Shown piece by piece: positions 1 through 8,138 of a DNA stretch of 64,000 nucleotides. The first letter of the stretch is position 1; the number at the start of each line of letters is the position of its first letter. The notes beneath the pieces are model-generated. The model saw only the letters and a list, made by a program, of their open reading frames with translations. It searched no databases and was not told the DNA's origin. Origin of the DNA: Citrobacter sp. MGH106 (GTDB taxonomy: Bacteria; Pseudomonadota; Gammaproteobacteria; Enterobacterales; Enterobacteriaceae); the NCBI RefSeq assembly GCF_001037495.1, contig NZ_KQ089822.1, forward strand, positions 434,001 to 498,000. The letters are read 5' to 3'. A program made the translations under genes and the position numbers.

Positions 1-609
1 AAAAACCATCACGGGGATTGATATCCATACCTGATGAAGCGTGTGTTGATCGAAAGACATCTGGCCGGTGAGTAACGTAGGCTGCCAGCTTCCGGTCAGA
101 TAGAGCGAAAGGAACAAAAAGTAAGCGATGAGTGGGAACACCAGAAATCCCATCACCCGAATAGTGGCTTGTCGCCCCATCAGAAAGATGAGATTCAGTA
201 CCAGCACCACACCAAGGCTGACGAGCATGCGGATGCGTAGATCCACGGTGATATGTTTTGCCAGCTGTTCTGTGAGGGAGTTGGTGATTGCCACGGCGTA
301 GATCAGCACGACCACAAAGAAGGCAACAAAATAGAGAGTGGTGATTAAGCTACCAATCTTTTTGCCGTAGTAGTGCGTTACCGCACCGGTGATCCCTTCA
401 CCAGCTGATGTTTTCGATGACAGGATAAACTGGCACAGAGCCTTGTGTGGCCAGTAAGTTAAAGGCCAGGCAACAAGTGCGGTGATAAACAATACGACCA
501 CCCCAGCAGAACCCAGCTGTATGGGGAGAAATAGGGTTCCTGCGCCGACGGCAGTCCCATATAACGCGAAGCTCCAGAGAGTCTCTTCTTTTGACCAAAT
601 TTTCGACAT
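1..609 (-). CDS. yqeG: YqeG, HAAAP-family amino acid (serine/threonine-type) transporter, 3' part outside window
   Basis: Inner-membrane transporter of the hydroxy/aromatic amino acid permease family, probably proton-coupled uptake of serine or threonine. The frame is open from an ATG at 609 (MSKIWSKEETLW...) to the window edge, giving about 203 residues of a protein that is normally near 409, so it is cut by the window and not broken. Visible features are the family N-terminus with ALYGTAVGAGTLFLP near residue 16 and several hydrophobic segments. SdaC at the other end of the window has the matching motif [14 protein letters not shown], so the two are paralogues. In E. coli yqeG lies next to yqeF; here two extra genes separate them. 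Substrate is inferred from family. Confidence 0.9.
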   Translation of the reverse strand, partial: MSKIWSKEETLWSFALYGTAVGAGTLFLPIQLGSAGVVVLFITALVAWPLTYWPHKALCQFILSSKTSAGEGITGAVTHYYGKKIGSLITTLYFVAFFVVVLIYAVAITNSLTEQLAKHITVDLRIRMLVSLGVVLVLNLIFLMGRQATIRVMGFLVFPLIAYFLFLSLYLTGSWQPTLLTGQMSFDQHTLHQVWISIPVMVF

Positions 610-751
610 TATTTGAACGTATCAACTATAAAATAAACAAAAAGAAGCGCAATTTACCACAAATGAGAGGTGCTGGGGGAGGTGTGAACAAGTGGGCTGG
701 TGAATGGATGAATAGCCGGAATCGGGATAATTCCGACTATTCGTTGAATTA

Positions 752-1207
752 TCAGGCAGTAACGCGCTGCTGACGGCGCTTCATCACGCGTTCACGCACC
801 GTGTCGTATGCCCAGTTATAAAACATGGTGTACGGCAGGAAGAACAGGAAGAAACCTATTTCTAGCGTGAATGCCTGCAGCAGACTGACGCTCAGCACAT
901 ACGACACGATGGTTACCCCGATAACGATAAAACCACTTTCGAAACCTAAGGCGTGAAATGCCCGTACTTTCGCCGTACGTTTCACCAGATGTGACGGCCA
1001 CAAGCGATCAAACAGGGCGTTATAAATGATATTCCAGATCATCGCTGTGGTAGCCAGGAGTACGGTCAATCCGCCCATTTCCAGCACCGAACGTTGCATC
1101 AACCATGCGGTGGTTGGTGCGAGAATAGCGGTGGCAATGCCCTCAAAACAGACGGCGTGAAAAATACGTTCCAGTAACGAACGGCGTTGGACTGTATCGT
1201 GTTGCAT
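752..1207 (-). CDS. PACE-family (AceI-like) multidrug/biocide efflux transporter
   Basis: A 151-residue inner-membrane protein with four predicted membrane helices arranged as two tandem bacterial transmembrane pair units. Each unit has the family signature: RIFHAVCFEG near residue 15-24 and RAFHALGFESG near residue 83-93. The Glu in the first copy corresponds to the essential acidic residue of the AceI type. PACE proteins export biguanides such as chlorhexidine and some export short diamines; the substrate here is unknown. The ATG at 1207 follows an AAGG ribosome site. A LysR-type gene is divergent across a 101-bp gap, the usual arrangement for PACE genes, and is its likely regulator. The pair sits between yqeG and yqeF, which are adjacent in E. 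coli. Confidence 0.88.
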   Translation of the reverse strand: MQHDTVQRRSLLERIFHAVCFEGIATAILAPTTAWLMQRSVLEMGGLTVLLATTAMIWNIIYNALFDRLWPSHLVKRTAKVRAFHALGFESGFIVIGVTIVSYVLSVSLLQAFTLEIGFFLFFLPYTMFYNWAYDTVRERVMKRRQQRVTA

Positions 1208-1308
1208 AACGTAAAACCTTCTTTGATGCCCGGATAACGGAATGGTGGAAATTTTATCGTTTTATGTGATATCTAAAAGATAGAATCCATCGATAAAGTA
1301 GATAGGTT

Positions 1309-2193
1309 ATGCGTTACTCTCCCGAAGCATTAACAGCATTTGTTGAGACCGTTTCCTGCGGTTCATTTTCTGCGGCAGCGCGGCGGCTGCGTAAAAGTCA
1401 GTCCACTATCAGTACGGCGATTGCGCATCTGGAAGCCGATCTCGGTTTTGCGCTATTTGATCGTTCCTCGCGCCAGCCGACGCTCACTGAACAAGGTAAA
1501 CGGGTACTTGGCTACGTTCAGGCGATTTTGTCAGCGAGCGATCGTCTGGATGAAGCTGCTATTTCACTTTCAGGCGCAACGGAAGCGCGTTTGACGTTTG
1601 TGCTTTCTGACACGCTGCATCCGGATGTGCTGGAAGAATTGATGGTGCAGTTTGACCGCCTGTTCCCCCATACCGAGTTTGAATGTCTGATTGGCGAAGA
1701 TGAAGATGTGATCGATCTGCTGCAAAAGGGACGTGCTCAGGTTGGGCTTATTGAGGCGCGCGAGGACTATCCGACGGATATGGGCGTCACTCGTCTGCCA
1801 ATGCAAACCTGGATGGGGTTATATGTGGCGGCCTCGCATCCGCTGGCTACGCAAAACAACCTGCAATGGGAGCAGCTCCACACCTGGCGCGAACTGCGGT
1901 TGAATACCTATCTGGAAAGCGGCACTAACGTGGCGCGTGGTCCCGTATGGTCTGCTCCTAACTACCTGTTATTACTGAGTATGGCGGTTCAGGGGTTTGG
2001 CTGGTGCGCGCTACCTTGCGCGCTGGTGGAAGAATTTGCGGCACAAAAACCGCTGGTACAGTTGAAGATGCCCGGCTGGCCAAAGGCTATCTCTATCGAC
2101 CTGCTGTGGAATAAGAAATCGCCTCCTGGCGTGGCGGGAAGCTGGTTACGCGACCATTTACAGCAGAGTGGCGTTCAGATGACCAATAAATGA
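1309..2193 (+). CDS. LysR-type transcriptional regulator, divergent from PACE efflux gene
   Basis: A 294-residue LysR-family regulator. The N-terminal winged helix-turn-helix spans about residues 1-60 (FVETVSCGSFSAAARRLRKS, then QSTISTAIAHLE), followed by a linker helix and a periplasmic-binding-like effector domain from about residue 88. The ATG at 1309 gives the standard LysR N-terminus. It is transcribed away from the PACE gene at 752-1207, and the shared 101-bp region is AT-rich with short dyads such as ATCTAAAAGAT (1271-1281), suitable for a LysR site. By analogy with AceR-AceI it probably activates the efflux gene in response to a substrate; the effector cannot be read from the sequence. 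Confidence 0.9.
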   Translation: MRYSPEALTAFVETVSCGSFSAAARRLRKSQSTISTAIAHLEADLGFALFDRSSRQPTLTEQGKRVLGYVQAILSASDRLDEAAISLSGATEARLTFVLSDTLHPDVLEELMVQFDRLFPHTEFECLIGEDEDVIDLLQKGRAQVGLIEAREDYPTDMGVTRLPMQTWMGLYVAASHPLATQNNLQWEQLHTWRELRLNTYLESGTNVARGPVWSAPNYLLLLSMAVQGFGWCALPCALVEEFAAQKPLVQLKMPGWPKAISIDLLWNKKSPPGVAGSWLRDHLQQSGVQMTNK

Positions 2194-2295
2194 TACGAAA
2201 TTCCTTTGTGATAAAAATCACCATTTTTAAACAACTGTGATAACTATCTTTAACAATCATCTACTATTGCGATGTTATTTTGCGCTGAGGTGGTG

Positions 2296-3474
2296 ATGAA
2301 AGAGGTTGTGATAGTGGGGGCGTTAAGGACACCAATTGGCTGCTTCCAGGGGACGCTGGCGCGTCACTCTGCCGTTGAGCTAGGCAGCATGGTGGTCAGG
2401 GCGTTACTGGAACGCACAGGCGTGGATGTCCATGCTGTTGACGAAGTGATCCTCGGGCAGGTGCTCACCGCAGGAGCCGGGCAGAATCCCGCGCGCCAGT
2501 CTGCTATCAATGGGGGATTACCCAATACCGTTTCTGCTATCACTATTAACGATGTTTGTGGTTCGGGCCTCAAAGCGCTGCATCTGGCAACGCAGGCTAT
2601 CCAGTGTGGTGAAGCCGATATTGTGATTGCTGGTGGACAAGAGAATATGAGCCGCGCGCCGCATGTTCTCACCGACAGCCGCACCGGCGCGCAACTGGGC
2701 AATAGCCAACTGGTGGACAGCCTGGTTCATGACGGTTTGTGGGACGCTTTCAACGATTACCATATGGGCGTCACCGCCGAAAACCTGGCGCGGGAATACG
2801 GAATTAGCCGCGAATTGCAGGATGACTACGCGCTTCGCTCTCAGCATAAAGCGCGTATGGCGATCGACGCCGGGCGTTTTAAAGATGAGATTGTGCCGGT
2901 CGTGACCCAACGTAACGGACAATCGATCGTTGTTGATACCGATGAACAGCCGAGAACGGATGCCAGTGCTGAAGGGCTGGCGCGACTGGATCCCACATTT
3001 GATCGTTCAGGCTCTGTCACGGCGGGCAATGCGTCGTCGATAAATGATGGCGCCGCAGCCGTGATGATGATGAGCGAAGCCAAGGCGCAGGAGCTGAATT
3101 TGCCCATACTGGCGCGTATTCGAGCTTTTGCCAGCGTCGGGGTCGATCCTGCGTTAATGGGGATTGCGCCAGTGTATGCTACCCGTCGCTGTCTTGAACG
3201 AGTCGGCTGGCAGCTGGCTGATGTTGATCTTATCGAAGCTAACGAAGCATTTGCTGCCCAGGCGTTATCGGTGGGAAAAGTGCTGGAATGGGATGAGAGG
3301 CGGGTCAATGTCAATGGTGGAGCCATCGCGCTTGGCCATCCTATTGGCGCATCCGGCTGTCGTATTCTGGTGTCGTTGGTACATGAGATGGTCAAACGTC
3401 AGGCGCGAAAAGGCCTGGCTACGCTGTGTATCGGTGGCGGCCAGGGCGTCGCGCTCGCCATTGAACGAGACTGA
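2296..3474 (+). CDS. yqeF: YqeF, thiolase (acetyl-CoA C-acetyltransferase)
   Basis: Biosynthetic-type thiolase, predicted to condense two acetyl-CoA to acetoacetyl-CoA or the reverse, in the cytoplasm. All catalytic elements are visible: nucleophilic Cys88 in NDVCGSGLKA, the NEAFAAQ segment, His in GGAIALGHPIGASG and the C-terminal Cys in CIGGGQG. The start at 2296 is chosen over an in-frame ATG at 2272 because it follows a GAGGTGG ribosome site and gives 392 residues beginning MKEVVIVGALRTP, as in E. coli YqeF (393). It is single, with nothing co-transcribed downstream for about 690 bp. The physiological role of YqeF is unproven even in E. coli. Confidence 0.93.
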   Translation: MKEVVIVGALRTPIGCFQGTLARHSAVELGSMVVRALLERTGVDVHAVDEVILGQVLTAGAGQNPARQSAINGGLPNTVSAITINDVCGSGLKALHLATQAIQCGEADIVIAGGQENMSRAPHVLTDSRTGAQLGNSQLVDSLVHDGLWDAFNDYHMGVTAENLAREYGISRELQDDYALRSQHKARMAIDAGRFKDEIVPVVTQRNGQSIVVDTDEQPRTDASAEGLARLDPTFDRSGSVTAGNASSINDGAAAVMMMSEAKAQELNLPILARIRAFASVGVDPALMGIAPVYATRRCLERVGWQLADVDLIEANEAFAAQALSVGKVLEWDERRVNVNGGAIALGHPIGASGCRILVSLVHEMVKRQARKGLATLCIGGGQGVALAIERD

Positions 3475-4036
3475 AGCGTTTTATACTCCCCTTTCAAACA
3501 CGCTCTTCTGCTGCGCTGTCCCATGCAAATGTGACAGCGTCGGTGAGTGATATCTTTAATACAAGCACACAAGAATTCATGCCTGTATTCCCGTCATACT
3601 TCAAGTTGCCTGGGTGTTAGCTGTGCGTTACTTGGCTTACCATGAGTCTCGCCTTTACGGGACCGCAGCTCCGCAGTGTTCAAAGCGGCTCCTGACCCCA
3701 GTCACTTACTTGTGTAAGCTCCCGGGGCTTCGCTCTGTTGCCACCTACAGGCCACCCGAATTATTTTGGGTATAGTTTTACCTTCCGCATGGGCTTTGAC
3801 TTGGCGCGTATGCTACCGTCGTCTTTCTAACCTGCAAAATCTCCTTCTTCGGTAGCCGTCCTGGTTAACTCTGTATTTTCAGTGCATTATCTCAACCACT
3901 GCTGAATCACTATTTAATAACTAATCTATTTTATTGTTTTATATGGTTTTTATATGGCATTGCTATCATTTTTTCCGCTATTTTTGAGACCCTAACGTGA
4001 TCGCAACTACACTTTTGATAATAAGATGCAGAAAAA
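3475..4036. other. Intergenic region yqeF-kduI
   Basis: No coding frame was recognised here. The first half holds a palindromic repeat element (3591-3774, listed separately). The rest is AT-rich, especially 3900-3990, and probably carries the kduI promoter, but no convincing -35/-10 pair stands out. The KdgR-type palindrome begins just after it at 4037. Confidence 0.6.
3591..3774. repeat. Enterobacterial palindromic intergenic repeat, long copy
   Basis: Begins CCGTCATACTTCAAGTTGCC and ends with the reverse complement of TACCCAAAATAATTCGGGT, with internal inverted segments, so the RNA could fold into a long branched hairpin. Shorter or diverged relatives occur at 20911-21049, 49766-49842 and 58334-58414. 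It resembles the dispersed palindromic elements common in intergenic DNA of Enterobacterales. The name of the family was not assigned. Confidence 0.6.
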
Positions 4037-4053
4037 GTGAAACATCGTTTTAG
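4037..4053. promoter_or_regulatory. Putative KdgR operator upstream of kduI
   Basis: The sequence GTGAAACATCGTTTTAG is an imperfect dyad matching the KdgR box pattern (TGAAA, short spacer, TTTCA-like). It lies about 115 bp upstream of kduI. A better match sits upstream of the kdgF-like gene at 6284. KdgR is the known repressor of kdu genes in enterobacteria. Confidence 0.6.
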
Positions 4054-4166
4054 TTGTAATTGAAAACGTGTTCCGGGAGGGATATCATTAACCCATTAGT
4101 TAAAAACGGAACGGTGTTTTGTTATCCGTTCAAGAATTCACGGTCAATTTATCACTGGAGGTAAAT

Positions 4167-5003
4167 GTGGACGTAAGACAAAGCATCCATAGTGCGCATG
4201 CTAAAACCCTGGACACTCAGGCGCTGCGCAATGAGTTTTTGGTAGAAGAAGTGTTTGTCGCTGACGAATACACCATGGTTTACAGCCACATCGACCGCAT
4301 TATTGTTGGCGGCATTATGCCAGTGGCAAAAACCGTATCCGTGGGTGGCGAAGTGGGCAAACAGTTGGGCGTAACCTACTTCCTGGAACGTCGCGAACTC
4401 GGTGTGATCAACATCGGTGGTCCGGGCACAATTACCGTTGACGGCCAGTGCTATGAAATCGGTCACCGCGATGCGTTGTATGTGGGAAAAGGGGCGAAAG
4501 AAGTTGTGTTTGCAAGCATCGATGCGACAAAACCAGCCAAGTTCTACTATAACTGCGCACCGGCACATACAGCCTATCCAACCAAAAAAGTGACCCCAGC
4601 CGATGTTGCTCCAGTGACTCTGGGTGATGATCTCACCAGTAACCGTCGTACCATCAATAAATATTTCGTACCAGACGTACTGGAAACCTGCCAGTTGAGC
4701 ATGGGTCTGACGGAACTGGCACCTGGTAATCTGTGGAATACCATGCCGTGCCATACCCATGAACGCCGCATGGAAGTTTATTTCTACTTCAACATGGAAG
4801 AAGACACCTGCGTTTTCCATATGATGGGGCAGCCTCAGGAAACGCGTCACATTGTGATGCATAACGAGCAGGCAGTAATTTCTCCAAGCTGGTCTATTCA
4901 CTCTGGCGTCGGTACAAAAGCTTATACGTTCATTTGGGGCATGGTCGGTGAAAACCAGGTCTTCGATGATATGGACCACGTTGCAGTAAAAGATCTGCGC
5001 TAG
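4167..5003 (+). CDS. kduI: KduI, 5-keto-4-deoxyuronate isomerase
   Basis: Cupin-fold zinc enzyme that isomerises 4-deoxy-L-threo-5-hexosulose uronate to 3-deoxy-D-glycero-2,5-hexodiulosonate in pectin and hexuronate breakdown. The metal-binding signature [14 protein letters not shown] is present near residue 196, with a further His in the C-terminal half. The start is a GTG at 4167, five bases after GGAGG (4158-4162), giving 278 residues beginning [13 protein letters not shown], the length of the E. coli protein. A longer frame opening at a TTG (4119) lacks such a site. kduD follows after 57 bp that contain a small hairpin (CCTGTCtgtGACAGG), so the two form an operon. Probably repressed by KdgR. 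Confidence 0.95.
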   Translation: MDVRQSIHSAHAKTLDTQALRNEFLVEEVFVADEYTMVYSHIDRIIVGGIMPVAKTVSVGGEVGKQLGVTYFLERRELGVINIGGPGTITVDGQCYEIGHRDALYVGKGAKEVVFASIDATKPAKFYYNCAPAHTAYPTKKVTPADVAPVTLGDDLTSNRRTINKYFVPDVLETCQLSMGLTELAPGNLWNTMPCHTHERRMEVYFYFNMEEDTCVFHMMGQPQETRHIVMHNEQAVISPSWSIHSGVGTKAYTFIWGMVGENQVFDDMDHVAVKDLR

Positions 5004-5060
5004 TTGCGGGCGGCAACCCTGCCTGTCTGTGACAGGCATTATAAAAAGTAAGGATTAATA

Positions 5061-5822
5061 ATGATTTTGAATGCATTCTCTCTTGAAGGTAAAGTCGCCG
5101 TTGTGACAGGTTGTGACACTGGTCTGGGGCAGGGTATGGCGCTGGGCCTGGCTGAAGCGGGTTGCGATATCGTGGGTATCAATATTGTTGAGCCGACTGA
5201 AACTATCGAACGTGTTACCGCACTGGGCCGCCGCTTTTTAAGTCTGACTGCAGACCTGCGTCAAATCGACGGTATCCCGGCGCTGCTGGAGCGTGCAGTT
5301 GCAGAATTCGGTCATATCGACATTCTGGTCAATAACGCAGGTCTTATTCGTCGTGACGACGCGATCGATTTCAGCGAAAAAGACTGGGACGACGTGATGA
5401 ATCTGAACATTAAGAGCGTGTTCTTTATGTCTCAGGCTGCGGCTAAGCACTTCATCGCGCAGGGCAAGGGCGGCAAAATTATTAACATCGCCTCTATGCT
5501 TTCTTTCCAGGGCGGCATCCGCGTTCCGTCTTATACCGCATCAAAAAGTGGTGTGATGGGCGTAACGCGTCTGATGGCGAACGAGTGGGCAAAACACAAC
5601 ATCAACGTTAATGCGATTGCTCCGGGCTATATGGCAACCAACAACACGCAACAGCTGCGTGCTGATGAGCAACGTAGTGCAGAAATTCTCGATCGCATCC
5701 CGGCGGGACGTTGGGGATTACCAGACGATCTGAAAGGGCCAATTGTATTCCTGGCGTCCAGTGCATCTGACTACATCAACGGCTATACCGTTGCAGTAGA
5801 TGGCGGCTGGCTGGCACGTTAA
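5061..5822 (+). CDS. kduD: KduD, 2-dehydro-3-deoxy-D-gluconate 5-dehydrogenase
   Basis: Short-chain dehydrogenase/reductase of 253 residues that reduces the KduI product to 2-keto-3-deoxygluconate with NAD(P)H. The dinucleotide-binding glycine motif TGCDTGLGQG is near residue 16, NNAGLI near 92, and the catalytic Ser...Tyr-X3-Lys is seen as IASMLS and YTASKSG near 155-160. The ATG at 5061 follows AAGGA. It is the second gene of the kduI-kduD operon and ends in a strong intrinsic terminator at 5851. Together with KdgF and KduI it would take unsaturated uronates to KDG for the Entner-Doudoroff enzymes encoded elsewhere. Confidence 0.96.
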   Translation: MILNAFSLEGKVAVVTGCDTGLGQGMALGLAEAGCDIVGINIVEPTETIERVTALGRRFLSLTADLRQIDGIPALLERAVAEFGHIDILVNNAGLIRRDDAIDFSEKDWDDVMNLNIKSVFFMSQAAAKHFIAQGKGGKIINIASMLSFQGGIRVPSYTASKSGVMGVTRLMANEWAKHNINVNAIAPGYMATNNTQQLRADEQRSAEILDRIPAGRWGLPDDLKGPIVFLASSASDYINGYTVAVDGGWLAR

Positions 5823-5850
5823 CGGGTCTTCTTCCTGTATCGACAAACAA

Positions 5851-5877
5851 AAACCCTGCCAAACAGCAGGGTTTTTT
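5851..5877 (+). terminator. Intrinsic terminator of kduID
   Basis: Stem AAACCCTGC / GCAGGGTTT with a short CAAA-type loop, followed by a run of T. The A-run before the stem lets it also work on the minus strand. Confidence 0.88.
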
Positions 5878-5936
5878 ATCTTTTATCCCTTACATTTCAG
5901 ATAAGAAGCTAAAAGGGTGACCTGAGAACGGTGGAA

Positions 5937-6263
5937 TTATGCTTTCAGGAAATCTTCGCGTACGGGGGTGAAAGTATCCAGTAATGTGCCTGGTTTTAAA
6001 CAAACGCAGCCATGCATAATATTGGGTCGCTTGTACAGCGTGTCGCCTGCGCGGACAACATGCTTTTCTTCGCCAATGGTAAATTCAAACTCGCCGGATA
6101 ACACATAAGTGAGCTGTTCGTGCGGGTGGTTGTGCATCGGACCAATTGCGCCTTGCTCGAAATTCACTTCAACAGCCATCATTTTGCCGTCGTGAGCCAG
6201 GATGCGGCGGGTAACGCCGTTGCCCAGATCTTCGAGGGTGGTTTCTTTATGAAAAATAAACAT
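5937..6263 (-). CDS. kdgF: KdgF-like cupin, unsaturated uronate linearisation
   Basis: A 108-residue single-domain cupin. The metal motif HNHPHEQ (near residues 43-49), the later glycine-rich strand and a second His in NIMHGC are all visible, and the sequence reads like KdgF, which converts 4,5-unsaturated monouronates from pectin or alginate into the linear ketouronate that KduI uses. The start at 6263 (MFIFHKETT) follows an AGGA site; a frame extending further upstream has no support. A perfect 15-bp KdgR-type palindrome lies 20 bp upstream. It is convergent with kduD and divergent from ygeA. In E. coli this slot holds araE. The symbol rests on motif and context. Confidence 0.8.
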   Translation of the reverse strand: MFIFHKETTLEDLGNGVTRRILAHDGKMMAVEVNFEQGAIGPMHNHPHEQLTYVLSGEFEFTIGEEKHVVRAGDTLYKRPNIMHGCVCLKPGTLLDTFTPVREDFLKA

Positions 6264-6283
6264 CCGGCGGTCCTGTATTATGT

Positions 6284-6298
6284 TGAAACAATGTTTCA
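6284..6298. promoter_or_regulatory. Putative KdgR operator upstream of kdgF-like gene
   Basis: Perfect inverted repeat TGAAACA-A-TGTTTCA, 20 bp before the kdgF start, with an extra ATT on the 3' side as in KdgR boxes. It matches the weaker box at 4037 upstream of kduI, so both units are probably controlled by the same repressor. Confidence 0.7.
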
Positions 6299-6405
6299 TT
6301 AAATTTATATCATAAATAATTAAAAGGAAACGCAGGCTCACAGATGTGGAAAGTTGATCACATCTTTGGTTCACTGGAGCGACAACAACGAACAAGGAAA
6401 AAAAG

Positions 6406-7098
6406 ATGAAAACTATCGGTCTGTTAGGCGGTATGAGCTGGGAATCCACTATTCCTTATTATCGACTCATTAATGAAGGTGTGAAGAAACGTCTGGGAGG
6501 CCTGCATTCGGCGCAGATCCTGCTGCATAGCGTAGATTTCCACGAGATTGAAGCTTGCCAGTCAAGTGGCGACTGGCAGCAGGCTGGTGAGATTCTGGCG
6601 CAGGCCGCCATGGGGCTTCAGCAGGCGGGGGCTCAAGGGATCGTTCTGTGTACCAACACGATGCATAAGGTCGCCGGGGCGATTGAAACGGCCTGCGAGG
6701 TGCCGTTCCTGCATATTGCTGATGCAACGGGCAGGGCCATCAGCCAGCAGAAAATGTCTAACGTGGCGCTACTCGGTACGCGCTACACCATGGAGCAGGA
6801 GTTTTATCGTGGACGCCTACAGCAAGAGTTTGGTATTAACACGTTGATCCCCGAACAGGATGACCGGCAGAAGATTAACCAGATAATCTTCGAAGAGCTG
6901 TGCCTGGGTGAATTCAGTGACACTTCGCGAGATTATTACCTTAATGTGATTGATGGCCTGGCTCGTCAGGGCGCGCAAGGCGTCATTTTTGGCTGTACCG
7001 AGATTGGCCTACTGGTTCCGGCGCAGATGAGTCCGCTGCCGGTGTTTGATACGGCTGCGATTCACGCGGCTGATGCGGTGGAGTTTATGCTGTCGTAA
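6406..7098 (+). CDS. ygeA: YgeA, broad-specificity amino acid racemase
   Basis: A 230-residue cofactor-independent racemase of the aspartate/glutamate racemase family. E. coli YgeA racemises homoserine, lysine and several other amino acids. The two catalytic cysteines sit in LCTNTMHK near residue 83 and FGCTEIGLL near residue 197, and the N-terminus [15 protein letters not shown] is typical. The ATG at 6406 follows an A-rich AAGGAAA site. Its 3' end overlaps the end of the convergent lysR gene by 14 bp, so the two transcripts are antisense there. The neighbouring lysA/lysR pair fits a link to lysine stereochemistry, but that is inference. Confidence 0.94.
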   Translation: MKTIGLLGGMSWESTIPYYRLINEGVKKRLGGLHSAQILLHSVDFHEIEACQSSGDWQQAGEILAQAAMGLQQAGAQGIVLCTNTMHKVAGAIETACEVPFLHIADATGRAISQQKMSNVALLGTRYTMEQEFYRGRLQQEFGINTLIPEQDDRQKINQIIFEELCLGEFSDTSRDYYLNVIDGLARQGAQGVIFGCTEIGLLVPAQMSPLPVFDTAAIHAADAVEFMLS

Positions 7099-8020
7099 GC
7101 GGATCCAAAATAGCATCCAGCGGATCGATCAGAGCAGGAAGATGGGCTTGCAAATGTGCCGTAAATGCCTCGACCAGTGCGGATGCCGGTCGGTGTAACG
7201 GGCGAATCAGGCTAACGGTAAACGGTACGTCGATACTGAAACGTCGAACGACAACGCCGCTGGCGGCATAATCCAATGCAGTGAGTGGGTTTACGACCGA
7301 GATCCCTGCGCCGGCACGAACCATCGCGCAAACGGACGCGGCGCTGTGCGTTTCCAGGACCATTCGACGTTTAACCTGATGGTCATTAAACAGAGCATCC
7401 AGCAACTGACGGTAACTGTCTGTGCGTGACAGGCTGATGTAATTTTCACCCTGAAAGTCTTCTGGCGTTAGTATGGCTTTCGCACTTAGCGGGTGTCCTG
7501 AAGGTAGGACACACACTTCGTTAAGCGTCAGCAGTGCAGTACGTTCAGTGCCTGCGGGCGTGTGCAAGGTCTCCGTCAATCCCAGATCGTGGCGCTGGGC
7601 TGAAAGCCACTCCTCAAGCAGCGGTGACTCTTGCGGAACGATGTTCAGACTCACGTCCGGATAGCGAGCCAGAAACGGTTGCAGTAGGGTAGGTAAAAAC
7701 GATTGTGAAAACACCGGCAGGCAAACAATTGACAGCTCGCCCTGGCGGAATTCTCGCAGGCTTTCTGCGGCATTAACAATGCGATCCAGACCATACCAGG
7801 AGCGTTGTACCTCCTCAAATAACCGTAGGCCCTGTACCGTTGGCTGCAGTCGACCACGAGTACGTTCAAACAGCGTTAACCCCAATACTTTCTCAAATCG
7901 CGCCAGTTCCCGACTGACTGTGGGTTGCGAAGTGTGTAGCATCCGTGCGGCTTCCGTCAGGTTGCCCGCTGTCATGATGGCGTGAAAGATTTCAATGTGT
8001 CGCAGGTTAACGGCAGGCAT
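7085..8020 (-). CDS. lysR: LysR, activator of lysA
   Basis: Founding member of the LysR family, activating lysA when diaminopimelate is high and lysine low. The N-terminal helix-turn-helix ([20 protein letters not shown], residues about 21-40) and the effector domain are intact. The start at 8020 ([14 protein letters not shown]) gives 311 residues, exactly the E. coli length; a longer frame reaching 8185 would run into the lysA leader and is rejected. It is divergent from lysA across 118 bp, which must contain the LysR site. Its end overlaps ygeA by 14 bp in convergent orientation. Confidence 0.95.
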   Translation of the reverse strand: MPAVNLRHIEIFHAIMTAGNLTEAARMLHTSQPTVSRELARFEKVLGLTLFERTRGRLQPTVQGLRLFEEVQRSWYGLDRIVNAAESLREFRQGELSIVCLPVFSQSFLPTLLQPFLARYPDVSLNIVPQESPLLEEWLSAQRHDLGLTETLHTPAGTERTALLTLNEVCVLPSGHPLSAKAILTPEDFQGENYISLSRTDSYRQLLDALFNDHQVKRRMVLETHSAASVCAMVRAGAGISVVNPLTALDYAASGVVVRRFSIDVPFTVSLIRPLHRPASALVEAFTAHLQAHLPALIDPLDAILDPLTTA

Positions 8021-8138
8021 GGGTGTTCCTCGAATCAGGTAGTCCATATCATTTTTGCATAGACTCGCGATAAAACGATATTTTTTATTCTCTTTAGCTT
8101 GTGGCGTAATCATAAAAAAATGAATACCGGAGTCCGCT

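Noticed and set aside
398..625. Short minus-strand frame beginning before yqeG
   Set aside because: It is out of frame with the conserved transporter sequence; the frame starting at 609 reads as YqeG to the window edge.
4152..5039. Open frame of about 295 codons on the minus strand opposite kduI
   Set aside because: It lies wholly antisense to a clear KduI gene, is rich in Cys, His and Trp as expected for a shadow frame, and has no ribosome site or recognisable domain.
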